Below, piece after piece: positions 36,321 through 45,117 of a stretch of 64,000 bases of DNA. The notes under the pieces were generated by a model, which saw only the letters and a program-made list of their open reading frames with translations, did no database searches and was not told the DNA's origin. Position 1 is the stretch's first letter; the number at the start of each line of letters is the position of its first letter. The translations under genes and the position numbers were made by a program. Source of the DNA: Candidatus Promineofilum glycogenicum (GTDB lineage: Bacteria > Chloroflexota > Anaerolineae > Promineifilales > Promineifilaceae); contig JADJHJ010000009.1 of NCBI GenBank assembly GCA_016707605.1, positions 186,001 through 250,000 on the forward strand, written 5' to 3'.

Positions 36321-37211
36321 ATGTGGGATACTTTCATCGTTAACCCCATGATCAATGCCCTGCTATGGTTCTATAACCTGCTGGGGCAGAACTTCATTCT
36401 GGCTATCGCCGCGCTGACGATCTTGATTCGCCTCGTCACCCTGCCGCTGAACATGAAGCAGCAGCGTTCGATGATGCGCACGCAGGAGATTCAGCCGGAG
36501 ATCAACGCTATCCAGAAGAAGTACCGTGACAATCCGCAGAAGATGCAGGAAGAGTTCCGGCGCATCGGCTACAATCCGACCGACACGCTCAGCGGCTGCT
36601 TGCCGACGCTGCTCCAGTTCCCGATCTTGATCGGCCTCTATCAGGCCATCACGACGATTCTGGGCACGACGCCGCAGGCGCTTTTTGAGTTAGTGCCGCG
36701 GGTCTACTCGGCGATCAATGTCACGCAACTGATCCCGGTCGAGAACAAATTTGCCTGGTTGAACCTCAGCCAGCCCGACCCGTTCTTCATCTTGCCGCTG
36801 GTCGTCTTCGGCAGTATGTTCATCCAGCAGAAGCTGTTGACGCCGACGCCGCCCAAGGGGCAGACGCCGCAGGACAACCCGGCGGCGGGCATGTCGCAGT
36901 CGATGATGTACACCATGCCGCTGATGTTCGGCTTCTTCTCGCTGCAATTCCCGTCCGGCCTGTCGATCTACTTCATCCTGGCCAACATCATCGGCATCGC
37001 CCAGGGCCTGTACATGAAGCGCATCACCGACCGCGAGAAGGCCGAGCGCGCCGCCCGCGGCGAGACGCGGCCGACCATCATCGAGGCCGAGAAGGCGACC
37101 GACAAGACGGCCAAGAGCCGCGCGTCGGCCAATGGCGCGGGCAACGGCAAGAGCAAGCCCGGCGCCACGACCTCAGTCCCGCGGCGCAAGAAAGGCTCCG
37201 CCAAACGGTAG
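36321..37211 (+). CDS. yidC: Membrane protein insertase YidC (Oxa1 family)
   Basis: Inserts proteins into the cytoplasmic membrane, alone or with Sec. 296 residues of the short Gram-positive-like form without the large periplasmic domain. Parts are the first membrane segment (FILAIAALTILIRLVTLPLN, with the groove Arg), the cytoplasmic hairpin (MKQQRSMMRTQEIQPEINAI), CLPTLLQFPILIGLYQAI, and FSLQFPSGLSIYFILANIIG near the end. The C-terminal tail is Lys/Arg-rich, as in forms that bind ribosomes. jag follows after six bases. Confidence 0.95.
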   Translation: MWDTFIVNPMINALLWFYNLLGQNFILAIAALTILIRLVTLPLNMKQQRSMMRTQEIQPEINAIQKKYRDNPQKMQEEFRRIGYNPTDTLSGCLPTLLQFPILIGLYQAITTILGTTPQALFELVPRVYSAINVTQLIPVENKFAWLNLSQPDPFFILPLVVFGSMFIQQKLLTPTPPKGQTPQDNPAAGMSQSMMYTMPLMFGFFSLQFPSGLSIYFILANIIGIAQGLYMKRITDREKAERAARGETRPTIIEAEKATDKTAKSRASANGAGNGKSKPGATTSVPRRKKGSAKR

Positions 37212-37217
37212 ACACCT

Positions 37218-38112
37218 ATGTCCCCAAGCACAAGCCACGAAATCGAAGCGCGCGGCGCAAACGTCGAGGCGGCCATTGACGCCGGATTGCGCCGCCTGGG
37301 AATGAACCGCGATCAGGTGACGGTGACGGTTGTCGATGAAGGCAGCCGGGGCCTGCTGGGCATCGGCAGCCGCGAGGCGGTCGTGCGCCTGAAGCCGGCC
37401 GTCGTCGCCGCCCCACCACCGCCGCCCCCACCTGCGCCGCGTCCGGACGCCCCCGGCGCGCCCGCCCGCTGCGCCCCAGCCACCCCGGCGCCACCGCCCG
37501 CCCGCCAGCCGCCAGGCCGGAACCACCGGCCCTGCGCGAACAGCCCCGGCCCGGCCGCCGCAGCCGGCCACCCCGACGCCGCCTCCGCCCGCCGCGGACG
37601 AGGACGACGCCGCACCCGCGCCGACGACGGACGACGAACTGGCCGCCGAGGCGGAAGCGGCCGTGGCCGTCCTGTCTGAGTTGCTGGACAAGATGCACGT
37701 CAGCGCTACCGTGTCGGCTTCGGCCTCGGAGCCGGACGACCTGACCGGCCAGCGCGTCAACGTCGTGGCCATCAACGGCGATGACCTGACGGTGCTCATC
37801 GGCCCGCGCGGGGAGACGCTGGACGCGCTCCAGTTCCTCGGCCGCCTGATGGTCGCCCACAAGCTGCACCGGCGCTCCAACTTCGTCGTTGACGTGGAGG
37901 GGTATCGCCAGCGGCGCGTGCAAGCTCTGACGCGACTGGCCGAGCGCATGGCCGACAAAGCCCGCCAGCGCGGCGAGCCAATCAGCCTGGAGCCGATGAC
38001 CGCCTATGAGCGGCGCATCATCCACATGGCCCTGCGCGACACGCCCGACGTGTACACCGAGAGCGCCGGCGAGGGCAAGCAGCGGCGAGTGCGCATCTAC
38101 CCGAAGCAATAA
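37218..38112 (+). CDS. jag: RNA-binding protein Jag/KhpB, frameshift in the proline-rich linker
   Basis: N-terminal Jag-N domain (EIEARGANVEAAIDAGLRRL, GSRGLLGIGSREAVVRLK) in one frame. The KH domain (INGDDLTVLIGPRGETLDAL) and R3H domain (LRDTPDVYTESAGEGKQRRV, with EPMTAYERRIIH) are in another. The frame changes within the proline/alanine linker, somewhere in 37430-37600; the second frame is open through PAADEDDAAPAPTTDDE. All three domains are intact, so a consensus error in GC-rich sequence is likelier than a dead gene. It is the last gene of the operon and is followed by a strong terminator. Confidence 0.88.
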
Positions 38113-38263
38113 TGTGGCACAGGATTCTTATCCTGTGCTTGGGCCGAAAAGTGTGGCACAGGATTCTTATCCTGTGTCTTCGGTGATAAACAAAAAGGCG
38201 GGCTAACAGCCCGCCTTTTTGTTATGAAGAGCACAGGATAAGAATCCTGTGCTACAACTAGAG
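38113..38263. repeat. Cluster of CACAGGATTCTTATCCTGTG palindromes after jag
   Basis: Two direct copies of GTGGCACAGGATTCTTATCC(TGTG) lie at about 38112-38136 and 38151-38177. A reverse-oriented partner follows at about 38230-38258, enclosing a terminator. The unit is itself a hairpin (CACAGGAT.../...ATCCTGTG) and recurs at 49011-49081. Located between convergent jag and serA. Confidence 0.85.
38189..38223. terminator. Bidirectional rho-independent terminator between jag and serA
   Basis: Perfect 16-bp inverted repeat (38189-38204 with 38208-38223): AACAAAAAGGCGGGCT against AGCCCGCCTTTTTGTT, with a 3-base loop. The A-run and T-run flank the GC stem on both sides, so it can work for both converging transcripts. 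Confidence 0.93.
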
Positions 38264-39844
38264 TTTGACGACCTTGGCCTGAGTCACCGCCTCGATCTCG
38301 CCCAGGGCGCGCAGGATATCTGCGGACGGCTCAGTGTCGAGGTTGATGAACGACAGCGCTTCGCCGCCGGGCTTGTTGCGGCCGAGCCGCCATTCGCCGA
38401 TGTTGACCTCGTAGGCGGCCAGCAGCGTGCCCACCTGGCCGATGACGCCGGGCACGTCGCGGTTCTGCATGATCAGCACCACACCCTCCGGCCGCGCCTC
38501 CAGCCGGTACTCGTCCATCTGGGCGATGCGCGGCTCCGTGCCGCCGAACAGCACGCCGGCCAGCAGACGCTCGCCGCCATCGCAGACGGCGCGGCAGGCG
38601 ATCAGGTTGGGATAATCAAGGCTGTTGATGCCGACCGTCTGGGTCGTGGCGATGTTGCGCTGGTGGGCCAGGACGGGGGCGTTGATGTAGTTGACGGCCA
38701 CGTCCGAATCCTTCTCCAGCAGCCCCTTCAGCAGCGCCGCGCCGATGGCCCGCACCAGCCCGCCGACCACGTCGCCCTGCACTTCGACCTCGATACGCTT
38801 GATCGGCCTGTCGGCCAGCCCGGTGTGCAACCGGCCGAGCGTCTCGGCCAGTTCCAGGTAGGGGCGCACGGTGGCGTAGTCGCCCTCCAGCTCGAAAGGC
38901 ATGTTGACGGCGTAGGTGTAGTCGGTGCCCCGTAAGGCGGCGACGACCTGGCCGACGATCTGGATGCCTACGTCGCGCTCCGCCTCGTGGGTGCTGGCCC
39001 CCAGATGGGGCACGTGGACGACGTTGGGCAGACCGAGCAGGGGGTGGTCGGCCGGCGGCGGCTCGGCTGAGTAGACGTCAACCGCCGCAGCCTTGATCTT
39101 GCCGCTCTTCAGCCCCTCGGCCACGGCGGCCTCATCCATCAACTTGCCGCGCGCGGCGTTGATGAGGATGACGCCGTCCTTCATCTGGGCGATGGTCGTG
39201 GCGTTGATGAGCTTGGTCGTGGACGGGTTGAGCGCGGCGTGGAGGGTGATGTAGTCGGCCTGGCTCAGCAGTTCGTCCATCTCGACCAGCATGACGCCCA
39301 TCTCGCGCGCCGTCTCTTCCAGGGCCAGCGGGTCGAAGACGAGCACGTCCATGCCGAACGCCTTGGCCCGCTCGGCCACCAGCTTGCCGACGCGGCCGAA
39401 GCCGACGATGCCCAGCACCTTGTGGTGCAACTGGACGCCCACGAAGTCGCTGCGCCGCCACTCGCCGGCCTTCAGCGAGGCGTGGGCCTGGGGGATGTTG
39501 CGGCTGACGGCCAGCATGAGGGCCAGCGTCTGTTCGGCCGTGGCCATGCTGTTGGCCCCGGGCGTGTTCATGACGACCACGCCGCTCATGGTGGCCGCTT
39601 TGACGTCAATGTTGTCTACACCCACGCCGGCGCGGCCGACGACGCGCAGTTTCTTGCCCGCGGCCAACACGTCGGCCGTCACCTGCGTGCCGCTGCGCAC
39701 GATCAGCGCGTCATACTCCGGGATGACTTCGAGCAACTGCTCCTTGCTCATACCGGTCTTCACGTCGACGTTCATGTCGTCATGCTGTTTCAGGCGCTCC
39801 AGGGCGGCCGCGCCGAGTTTGTCGGAGACGAGGATTTTGTACAT
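38258..39844 (-). CDS. serA: D-3-phosphoglycerate dehydrogenase
   Basis: First step of serine synthesis: oxidises 3-phosphoglycerate with NAD. 528 residues, the long form. The order is a catalytic/NAD core (VVGRAGVGVDNIDVKAA, VLGIVGFGRVGKLVAERAK, catalytic His in HVPHLGASTHEAE), an intervening domain (about residues 320-450), and a C-terminal ACT domain (VPGVIGQVGTLLAAYEVNIG) that may bind serine. It lies downstream of the aminotransferase and the SerB fusion on the same strand, so all three steps of the pathway are together. Confidence 0.96.
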   Translation of the reverse strand: MYKILVSDKLGAAALERLKQHDDMNVDVKTGMSKEQLLEVIPEYDALIVRSGTQVTADVLAAGKKLRVVGRAGVGVDNIDVKAATMSGVVVMNTPGANSMATAEQTLALMLAVSRNIPQAHASLKAGEWRRSDFVGVQLHHKVLGIVGFGRVGKLVAERAKAFGMDVLVFDPLALEETAREMGVMLVEMDELLSQADYITLHAALNPSTTKLINATTIAQMKDGVILINAARGKLMDEAAVAEGLKSGKIKAAAVDVYSAEPPPADHPLLGLPNVVHVPHLGASTHEAERDVGIQIVGQVVAALRGTDYTYAVNMPFELEGDYATVRPYLELAETLGRLHTGLADRPIKRIEVEVQGDVVGGLVRAIGAALLKGLLEKDSDVAVNYINAPVLAHQRNIATTQTVGINSLDYPNLIACRAVCDGGERLLAGVLFGGTEPRIAQMDEYRLEARPEGVVLIMQNRDVPGVIGQVGTLLAAYEVNIGEWRLGRNKPGGEALSFINLDTEPSADILRALGEIEAVTQAKVVKL

Positions 39845-39861
39845 GGTATCTCTTTAAGAGA

Positions 39862-39930
39862 AACCGATTACGCAGATTACGCAGATTTTAAGAACTCTTG
39901 AATCTGCGTAATCTGCGTAATCTGCGGTTT
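39862..39930. repeat. Palindrome of TACGCAGAT units between serA and the aminotransferase
   Basis: Arms 39867-39887 and 39901-39921 are perfectly complementary over 21 bases, with AAACCG/CGGTTT flanks at the edges. Each arm is a tandem of 9-base units (TACGCAGAT). It lies between two minus-strand genes of one pathway. Confidence 0.9.
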
Positions 39931-39938
39931 ATATCTTC

Positions 39939-41063
39939 TTAGGCGAGGAACTCGTCCATCGCGGCGTAAAGCTCTTCCAGCTCGTGCATCTGCGTATCGC
40001 CCATGTGGGCGATGCGGAACGTCTTGCCCTTCAGGTCGCCGTAGCCGTTGGAGATGATCATCCCCTTGGTGCGCAGGAACTTGTTGAAGGCGGAGATGTC
40101 GATCTCGCGGTTGTTGCTGATACAGGTGACGGTCGGCGACTCGTAGCCGGGGGCGGCGAAGATGTCGAAGCCCTGGCCGCGCGCCCATTCCAGCGTCCGG
40201 TCGCGCATGGCCAGGTGGCGGGTGAAGCGGTTCTCCATGCCTTCGGCCATCATGTCGTCCAGTTGGCGGTCGAGGGCGAAGAGCAGCGACACGGCCGGGG
40301 TGGCCGGCGTCTGGTTCTTGGCCATCGACTTGGCCAGGCTGATGAAGTCAAAGTAGTAGCCGCGGGCGGGCACAGTCTTGGCCTTGGCCATCGCCCGGTC
40401 GGATACGGCGCAGAAGGAGATGCCCGGCGGCAGGGCGAACGCCTTCTGGCTCGACGCCAGCAACACGTCCAAATCCCAGGCATCCATCTCGATGCGCGCC
40501 CCGGCCAGGCCGCTGACCGAGTCGACGAGGATCATGATGTCGTTGCCGTTGGGCAGGGCGCGAATGGCCTGGGCGATCTCGCGGATGGGGCTGGTGACGC
40601 CGGTGCTCGTCTCGTTGTGGACGATGCTGACGGCGTCGAACTCGCCTGTGGCCAGCCGTTCGACGACCGGCTCGGGCAGAATGGGCTGGCCCCAGGGCAC
40701 GTCCAGGACTTCGATGGCCTTGCCGTTCATCTCGGCCACGTCGCTGAAGCGCTCGGCGAACGCGCCGTTGACGCAGGTCAGGACCTTCTTATTGACGCAG
40801 TTGCGCGCCGCCGCTTCCCACAAGCCGGTTCCCGACGAAGCGGAGATGAGCACGGTCTGCTCGGTGAAGAAGACCTGGGACAGCTTGGGCTTGATCTGGC
40901 CGACGAGATCGATGCACTCCGGCATCCGGTGACCGACCATCCACTGCGTTTGGGCGTCAAGAATCTCCGGGCGGACTTCCGTCGGGCCGGGAATGAAGAG
41001 CTTGATGTGCTGTTGGCTCCGGGTCGAGGAAGGCTGCCCGGAAGCGGGATTGAAGGTGTTCAT
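39939..41063 (-). CDS. Class V aminotransferase, probable phosphoserine aminotransferase
   Basis: 374 residues, PLP-dependent. It has LFIPGPTEVRPEILDAQ at the N-terminus, ISASSGTGLWEAAARN (cofactor phosphate site), HNETSTGV, VDSVSGLAGARIEMD (Asp to the pyridine nitrogen) and LASSQKAFALPPGISF with the PLP lysine. The family covers serine-glyoxylate, alanine-glyoxylate and archaeal-type phosphoserine aminotransferases. Standing between serA and a SerB domain, it most likely makes phosphoserine (context inference). Its first 107 bases overlap the end of the upstream fusion gene. Confidence 0.88.
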   Translation of the reverse strand: MNTFNPASGQPSSTRSQQHIKLFIPGPTEVRPEILDAQTQWMVGHRMPECIDLVGQIKPKLSQVFFTEQTVLISASSGTGLWEAAARNCVNKKVLTCVNGAFAERFSDVAEMNGKAIEVLDVPWGQPILPEPVVERLATGEFDAVSIVHNETSTGVTSPIREIAQAIRALPNGNDIMILVDSVSGLAGARIEMDAWDLDVLLASSQKAFALPPGISFCAVSDRAMAKAKTVPARGYYFDFISLAKSMAKNQTPATPAVSLLFALDRQLDDMMAEGMENRFTRHLAMRDRTLEWARGQGFDIFAAPGYESPTVTCISNNREIDISAFNKFLRTKGMIISNGYGDLKGKTFRIAHMGDTQMHELEELYAAMDEFLA

Positions 41064-42738
41064 CGTTGAATGTCACAACTCCTGTATGGATCAGGTATAG
41101 GGCTTTCGTGCTGAGGGTTTGATAGTGCATCGGCCAGGAGCGCAAGAGGCGCAACGCGGCCGGGCCGCCGGCCAGGGGCAACAGCGGCGCGAGACTCTGA
41201 CAGGTGATGTAGGCGGGGGCTTCGGCCTGCACGCGCGGCCGGGTCACCACGCCGCCATAGCCGACAAACAGGTTCACGGCCTCCCCGGCGCGCAGGTCGC
41301 TGTAGCCGTCGCCGACCAGCAGCGAACGGCCGCGTTGCTGCCCCAGCAGTTCGCGGACGATCTGCGCCTTGCCGTCGCTGACGGTCAGGGCGCTATCGGC
41401 GTGAGCCAGGTAGCGGCGGTCGTCGTTGGCCGTCTTCTCCCACCAGCGGCCGGACAGTTCGTTGTACGTCAGGCCGACGGCGCGGATGCGCTCACGGGGG
41501 ATGCCCAGGTAGATGCCGAACTCCTCGACCGGCTCGGCCAGGCCGCCGCTGATGATGTAGACCTTGTGGCCCAACCCTTGCAGGGCGGTGACGACGCGCG
41601 CCGCGTCTTCGACGATGTGGCGCTTGTAGCTGCGGCGGATGTCGAGCACTTGCTGGTGGGTGGGCCGCACGGCGCGCAGTCGCTTCTCGTAGACGTCTTC
41701 CAACTCCACCTGGCCGTCCATCGCTGCCTGGGTCAGCACAGCGACGCGCTGCCCCTTGCCGGCCGACTCGGCCAGCACGTCGATGCCCTCCACGGCGGTC
41801 AGGGTGGAGTCGCAGTCGAAGAAGACGTGCTCGTAGTGGGGCCAGCGCATGATGATCTTGATCCGGCGCAACCCCTCGTCCAGGTCGATGCGCGCCCGCC
41901 AGCCGATGAGCGCCGCCGTTGTCGCCGCGTCGGCCGCCTGGCGCTCGACCTCCCCCGGCCGCGAGGGCAGCGCGCCGAACAGCGGCCGCCCGCCGCGGCC
42001 GACCAACTCGTAGAGCTGTTGCGCCACAACGCGCAACTCCGTGGCCACGCCCGTGCCCAACTCGACCGTCGTCCCCGGCGGCAGCTCGGCTCCCAGCAGA
42101 GCGATGATGCCGCCGGCTACGTCATCGATGAATATCCAGTCCTTCGCCTGCCGGCCGTCGGTCATGGGGAACTCCTGGCCGGCGCGGGCGGCATTGAGGG
42201 CGGCCGAGACGAACAGGTGCGGCGGCTGGCCGGGGCCATAGGCCTGAAAGATCATCGCCCCGTGGATGGGCCAGCCGGCGGCGCGGGCGTACATGGCGCA
42301 GAACTGCCAGGCGGCGGCCTTGCTGGCGGCGTAGACGTTGGTCGGCTGCTGCTCGCCCGGCGTGCGGGCGACGATCAGTTGCTGCGTCTGGGTCGTGGCC
42401 TCGAAGCAGGCCCGCAGCAGGTTGAGCGTGCCGGTGACGTTGTGGCTGACGGCGGTGTGGGGGTTGAGGAACGGCTCGCTGACGCCGGCGGCGGCCAGGT
42501 GGATGACGCGCTCCGGCCGGGCGTCGCGCACGGCGCGGGCCGTCAGTTGGTAGCTGCGCAGGTCGGCGTAGGCCACGTCGAATTGGGGGCGCAGCCGGTC
42601 GAGCGGCGCGGGCAGGGGCGCGCCGGCGTACTCCTCCAGCAGCAGCAGCGTCACTTCGGCCTGGTCGAGCAGACGCGGCACGAGGGCGCGGGCGACGAAG
42701 CCGGTGCCGCCGGTGACGAGAACGCGCGGCCGGCTCAT
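40957..42738 (-). CDS. Fusion of an NAD-dependent epimerase/dehydratase with a SerB-like HAD phosphatase
   Basis: 593 residues. Residues 1-290 form an extended SDR: VLVTGGTGFVARALV, NVYAASKAAAWQF with the Tyr-Lys pair, KDWIFIDDVAGGI. From about residue 298 (MRWPHYEHVFFDCDSTLTAV) comes a HAD-IB phosphatase: DCDST nucleophile motif, IISGG, and GDGYSDL, all as in SerB. The join has no stop or linker and the second part begins with its own natural-looking ATG, so this may be a true fusion or a lost stop codon. The tail (after about residue 535) overlaps the aminotransferase gene. The start shares ATGA with the next gene upstream. Confidence 0.8.
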   Translation of the reverse strand: MSRPRVLVTGGTGFVARALVPRLLDQAEVTLLLLEEYAGAPLPAPLDRLRPQFDVAYADLRSYQLTARAVRDARPERVIHLAAAGVSEPFLNPHTAVSHNVTGTLNLLRACFEATTQTQQLIVARTPGEQQPTNVYAASKAAAWQFCAMYARAAGWPIHGAMIFQAYGPGQPPHLFVSAALNAARAGQEFPMTDGRQAKDWIFIDDVAGGIIALLGAELPPGTTVELGTGVATELRVVAQQLYELVGRGGRPLFGALPSRPGEVERQAADAATTAALIGWRARIDLDEGLRRIKIIMRWPHYEHVFFDCDSTLTAVEGIDVLAESAGKGQRVAVLTQAAMDGQVELEDVYEKRLRAVRPTHQQVLDIRRSYKRHIVEDAARVVTALQGLGHKVYIISGGLAEPVEEFGIYLGIPRERIRAVGLTYNELSGRWWEKTANDDRRYLAHADSALTVSDGKAQIVRELLGQQRGRSLLVGDGYSDLRAGEAVNLFVGYGGVVTRPRVQAEAPAYITCQSLAPLLPLAGGPAALRLLRSWPMHYQTLSTKALYLIHTGVVTFNDEHLQSRFRAAFLDPEPTAHQALHSRPDGSPPGDS

Positions 42739-43724
42739 GAGCGCAGGTAGGCGCGATACCAGCGCATGGCCTCTTCCAGCCCCGCTTCCAGGCTGTACTG
42801 CGGCCGCCAGCCGACGGCCGCCGCGGCCTTGTCGGGGCTGAGGTACTCATCCTGAATCTCGTGCTTGACTTCGTTCAGGATGAGCGGCTCCCACTCCGGG
42901 TGGCCGGAGAGGGCGACGATGGTGCGCACCACGTCGAGGGCCGAGACGGGGCAGCCGGAGCCGAGGTTGAACGGCTGCCCGCGCACGCCCGGCTCCGTCA
43001 GACGCTCGGCCAGCATCAGATAGCCGCGCACGGCGTCGGCCACGTAGAGGTAGTCGCGCCGGAAGGAGCCGTCGGAGCGGATGACCGGCCGCTCACCGTT
43101 CAGAATGCTACGGATGGTTCCCGGAATCAGCCGGTTCCAGTTGAGGTCGCCGCCGCCGTAGAGGTTGGAGCAGCGCGTGACGGCGATGGCCTGGCCGTAG
43201 GTGTGGGCGAACGACTGGGCGATCAGGTCGGCGCAACTCTTGGAGACTTCGTAAGGGTGGCGGCCCTGCAACGGAAACTCTTCGCGGTAAGGCAAGTTGG
43301 TTTGCTCGCCGTAGGCTTTCTCGCTGCTGGCGACGACGATACCGCGCACTGTCGTCGTCTGGCGGGCGGCCTCCAGCAGCAGCCACGTGCCGCGGATGTT
43401 AGTCTCGAAGGTCGCCACCGGCTCGCGATTGGCCACGCCGACGATGGTCTGCCCGGCCAGGTGGAATACGGTGTCGATGGCGCACTCGACCAGCGTCCGC
43501 CGCAGCAGGGCGTAGTCGAGCAGTTCGCCCGACACCTGCTCCACCTGGCCAATCAGCCCGCTGCGGACGAGTTGCGACTCCGGCTCCTGCTCGCGCACCA
43601 GGCCGACGACGGCCGCGCCGCGCTCCAGCAGCGCCGCCGTCAGCCACGATCCGAGGAAGCCGGTGCAGCCGGTGACGAAGACCCGTCGCCCGCGCCAGAA
43701 GTCTTGGCGTTCGTCCTGGCTCAC
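42735..43724 (-). CDS. CDP-glucose 4,6-dehydratase-like nucleotide-sugar SDR
   Basis: 329 residues. The dinucleotide motif is VFVTGCTGFLGSWLTAALLE and the active-site motif is HPYEVSKSCADL (YxxxK), with VVASSEKAYGEQ before it and TRCSNLYGGGDLNWNRLIPG after it. These match CDP-glucose/GDP-mannose 4,6-dehydratases, especially RfbG-like ones. It overlaps the following epimerase-phosphatase gene by four bases, implying coupled translation and a joint role in a nucleotide sugar. No glycosyltransferases are next to it. Confidence 0.86.
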   Translation of the reverse strand: MSQDERQDFWRGRRVFVTGCTGFLGSWLTAALLERGAAVVGLVREQEPESQLVRSGLIGQVEQVSGELLDYALLRRTLVECAIDTVFHLAGQTIVGVANREPVATFETNIRGTWLLLEAARQTTTVRGIVVASSEKAYGEQTNLPYREEFPLQGRHPYEVSKSCADLIAQSFAHTYGQAIAVTRCSNLYGGGDLNWNRLIPGTIRSILNGERPVIRSDGSFRRDYLYVADAVRGYLMLAERLTEPGVRGQPFNLGSGCPVSALDVVRTIVALSGHPEWEPLILNEVKHEIQDEYLSPDKAAAAVGWRPQYSLEAGLEEAMRWYRAYLRS

Positions 43725-43748
43725 ACGGCGTCTCCTGACCGGCCCGCC

Positions 43749-44639
43749 TTAGCGGGCCTGCTTGGCCAGAGCGATCTCGGCCGCCCGCAGGGTGTTCTTC
43801 ATCAGCATGGCGATGGTCATCGGCCCCACGCCACCGGGCACGGGCGTGATGGCCCCGGCCACTTCCTTGGCCGACTCGAAATCCACGTCGCCGACCAGCC
43901 GGTAGCCGCGCTTGGCGGTGGGGTCGGCCTTCTGGTTGATGCCCACGTCGATGACCGCCGCGCCGGGCTTGATCATGTCGCCGGTGATCATCTCCGTCTG
44001 GCCGATGGCGGCGATGACGATGTCGGCCTGGCGGATGCGGTCGGCCAGATTACGGGTGCGGCTGTGGCAGATGGTCACGGTGGCGTCGCGCTTTTGCAGC
44101 AGCATGGCCACGGGCAGGCCGACGATGTTGGAGCGGCCGACGACGACGGCATCGGCCCCGCGCAGGGGAATGCCGCTCTCTTCCAGCAGGACGATGCAGC
44201 CGTAGGGCGTGCAGGGGATGAACAGCGGGTCGCGGCCCTTCATAGCCAGGCGGCCGATGTTGACCGGGTGGAAGCCGTCGACGTCCTTCTCGATGCTGAT
44301 GGTGTTCAGCACCGCCTCTTCGTCCAGGTGCTTGGGCAGCGGCAGTTGGACCAGGATGCCGTTGACGTTGGGGTTGGCGCTCAGGTCGGCCACGAGCTTC
44401 TCGACCTGCTGCTGGGTGGCGTCGGCCGGCAGTTCGTGGCCGATGGAGCGGATGCCCAACTCTTCGCAGGTCTTGCGCTTGCTGCGCACGTAGGTGGCCG
44501 AGGCCGGGTTTTCGCCCACCAGCACAGTGGCCAGGCCCGGCGTGTAGCCGTGGTCTTCCTTCATGCGGGCGACGGCCTGGCGCACTTCTTGGCGCACCTT
44601 TTCGGCGATGGCTTTGCCGTCGATGATCGCTGCGGTCAT
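43749..44639 (-). CDS. folD: Methylenetetrahydrofolate dehydrogenase/cyclohydrolase FolD
   Basis: Interconverts methylene-, methenyl- and formyl-tetrahydrofolate. 296 residues. The family strings are VGENPASATYVRSKRKTCEE (with the catalytic Lys), GILVQLPLPKHLDEE, KDVDGFHPVNIGRL, VVVGRSNIVGLPVAMLL and the closing PVPGGVGPMTIAMLMKNT. It lies 24 bases upstream of the dehydratase gene and links to serine metabolism through one-carbon units. Confidence 0.97.
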   Translation of the reverse strand: MTAAIIDGKAIAEKVRQEVRQAVARMKEDHGYTPGLATVLVGENPASATYVRSKRKTCEELGIRSIGHELPADATQQQVEKLVADLSANPNVNGILVQLPLPKHLDEEAVLNTISIEKDVDGFHPVNIGRLAMKGRDPLFIPCTPYGCIVLLEESGIPLRGADAVVVGRSNIVGLPVAMLLQKRDATVTICHSRTRNLADRIRQADIVIAAIGQTEMITGDMIKPGAAVIDVGINQKADPTAKRGYRLVGDVDFESAKEVAGAITPVPGGVGPMTIAMLMKNTLRAAEIALAKQAR

Positions 44640-44673
44640 GGTGATTCAGTCCTTTTTAGGGTATAGGGGTGGG

Positions 44674-44706
44674 AAACAAAAAAGCCTCTACCTGATGTCA
44701 GAGGCT
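44674..44706 (-). terminator. Terminator of the small membrane gene
   Basis: On the minus strand, AGCCTCT and AGAGGCT close a 10-base loop and are followed by TTTTTTGTTT. It lies between the small membrane protein gene and folD. Confidence 0.85.
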
Positions 44707-44742
44707 TGGCTAATGGACGTTCAATTGGCGGCGGGGACTCAC

Positions 44743-44940
44743 CTACTTGGGGAGCAGGTTGGTGCCCATGAACTTGTCGAGCCAGATGGCGATGGCCAGG
44801 CCGATGGTCAGGGTCGTGAAGAACATGTAGACCGGGCCATACTCGGCCGGAGTCGTGCCGATGAACATCGTAATGAGCACAGTCAGGCCAAAAGCCACTC
44901 CGAAGGAGATAGCCGCCAGGAGAAGACGTTTAAGCAACAT
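44743..44940 (-). CDS. Small membrane protein, unknown
   Basis: 65 residues from MLLKRLLLAAISFGVAFG. The longer open frame upstream includes the promoter and repeat sequence and is not used. Two membrane segments (LLLAAISFGVAFGLTVLITMF and YMFFTTLTIGLAIAIWL) are separated by a short acidic loop. A promoter and a terminator frame it, so it is a monocistronic unit. No family recognised. Confidence 0.72.
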   Translation of the reverse strand: MLLKRLLLAAISFGVAFGLTVLITMFIGTTPAEYGPVYMFFTTLTIGLAIAIWLDKFMGTNLLPK

Positions 44941-44982
44941 GCGCGCTTGCCTCCAATTGTGTAATCCGCCACAAACGTGGTT

Positions 44983-45010
44983 ATTGTAGCAGATTGGGTT
45001 ATGTCCGCAA
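44983..45010 (-). promoter_or_regulatory. Promoter of the small membrane gene
   Basis: -10 TACAAT (44983-44988) and -35 TTGCGG (45005-45010) on the minus strand with 16 bases between. It lies 43 bases upstream of the ATG. Confidence 0.65.
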
Positions 45011-45033
45011 GCGTAGACGCCAGGGCTCCTGGG

Positions 45034-45117
45034 GCCGAAGAGCGGGTTGCCAACCCGCGCACAAATACGGGTTGGCATCTACTCTACCGAGCCGAAGAGC
45101 GGGTTGCCAACCTGCGC
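45034..45117. repeat. Two direct copies of a GCGGGTTGCCAACCCGC hairpin unit
   Basis: A 27-base unit at 45034-45060 recurs at 45091-45117 with one mismatch. Each contains a GCGGGTT/AACCCGC hairpin (the second with one change). A partial inverted copy (ACGGGTTGGCA) lies between. It is in the divergent region between the small membrane gene and the ABC exporter; the rest of 45118-45311 shows only a TATAAT box at 45181-45186 without a clear -35. Confidence 0.75.

Noticed and set aside
38113..38263. Insertion-sequence end or MITE after jag
   Set aside because: The copies are compact hairpins with a terminator between them; no target-site duplication or conserved terminal inverted repeat pair enclosing a larger unit could be defined.
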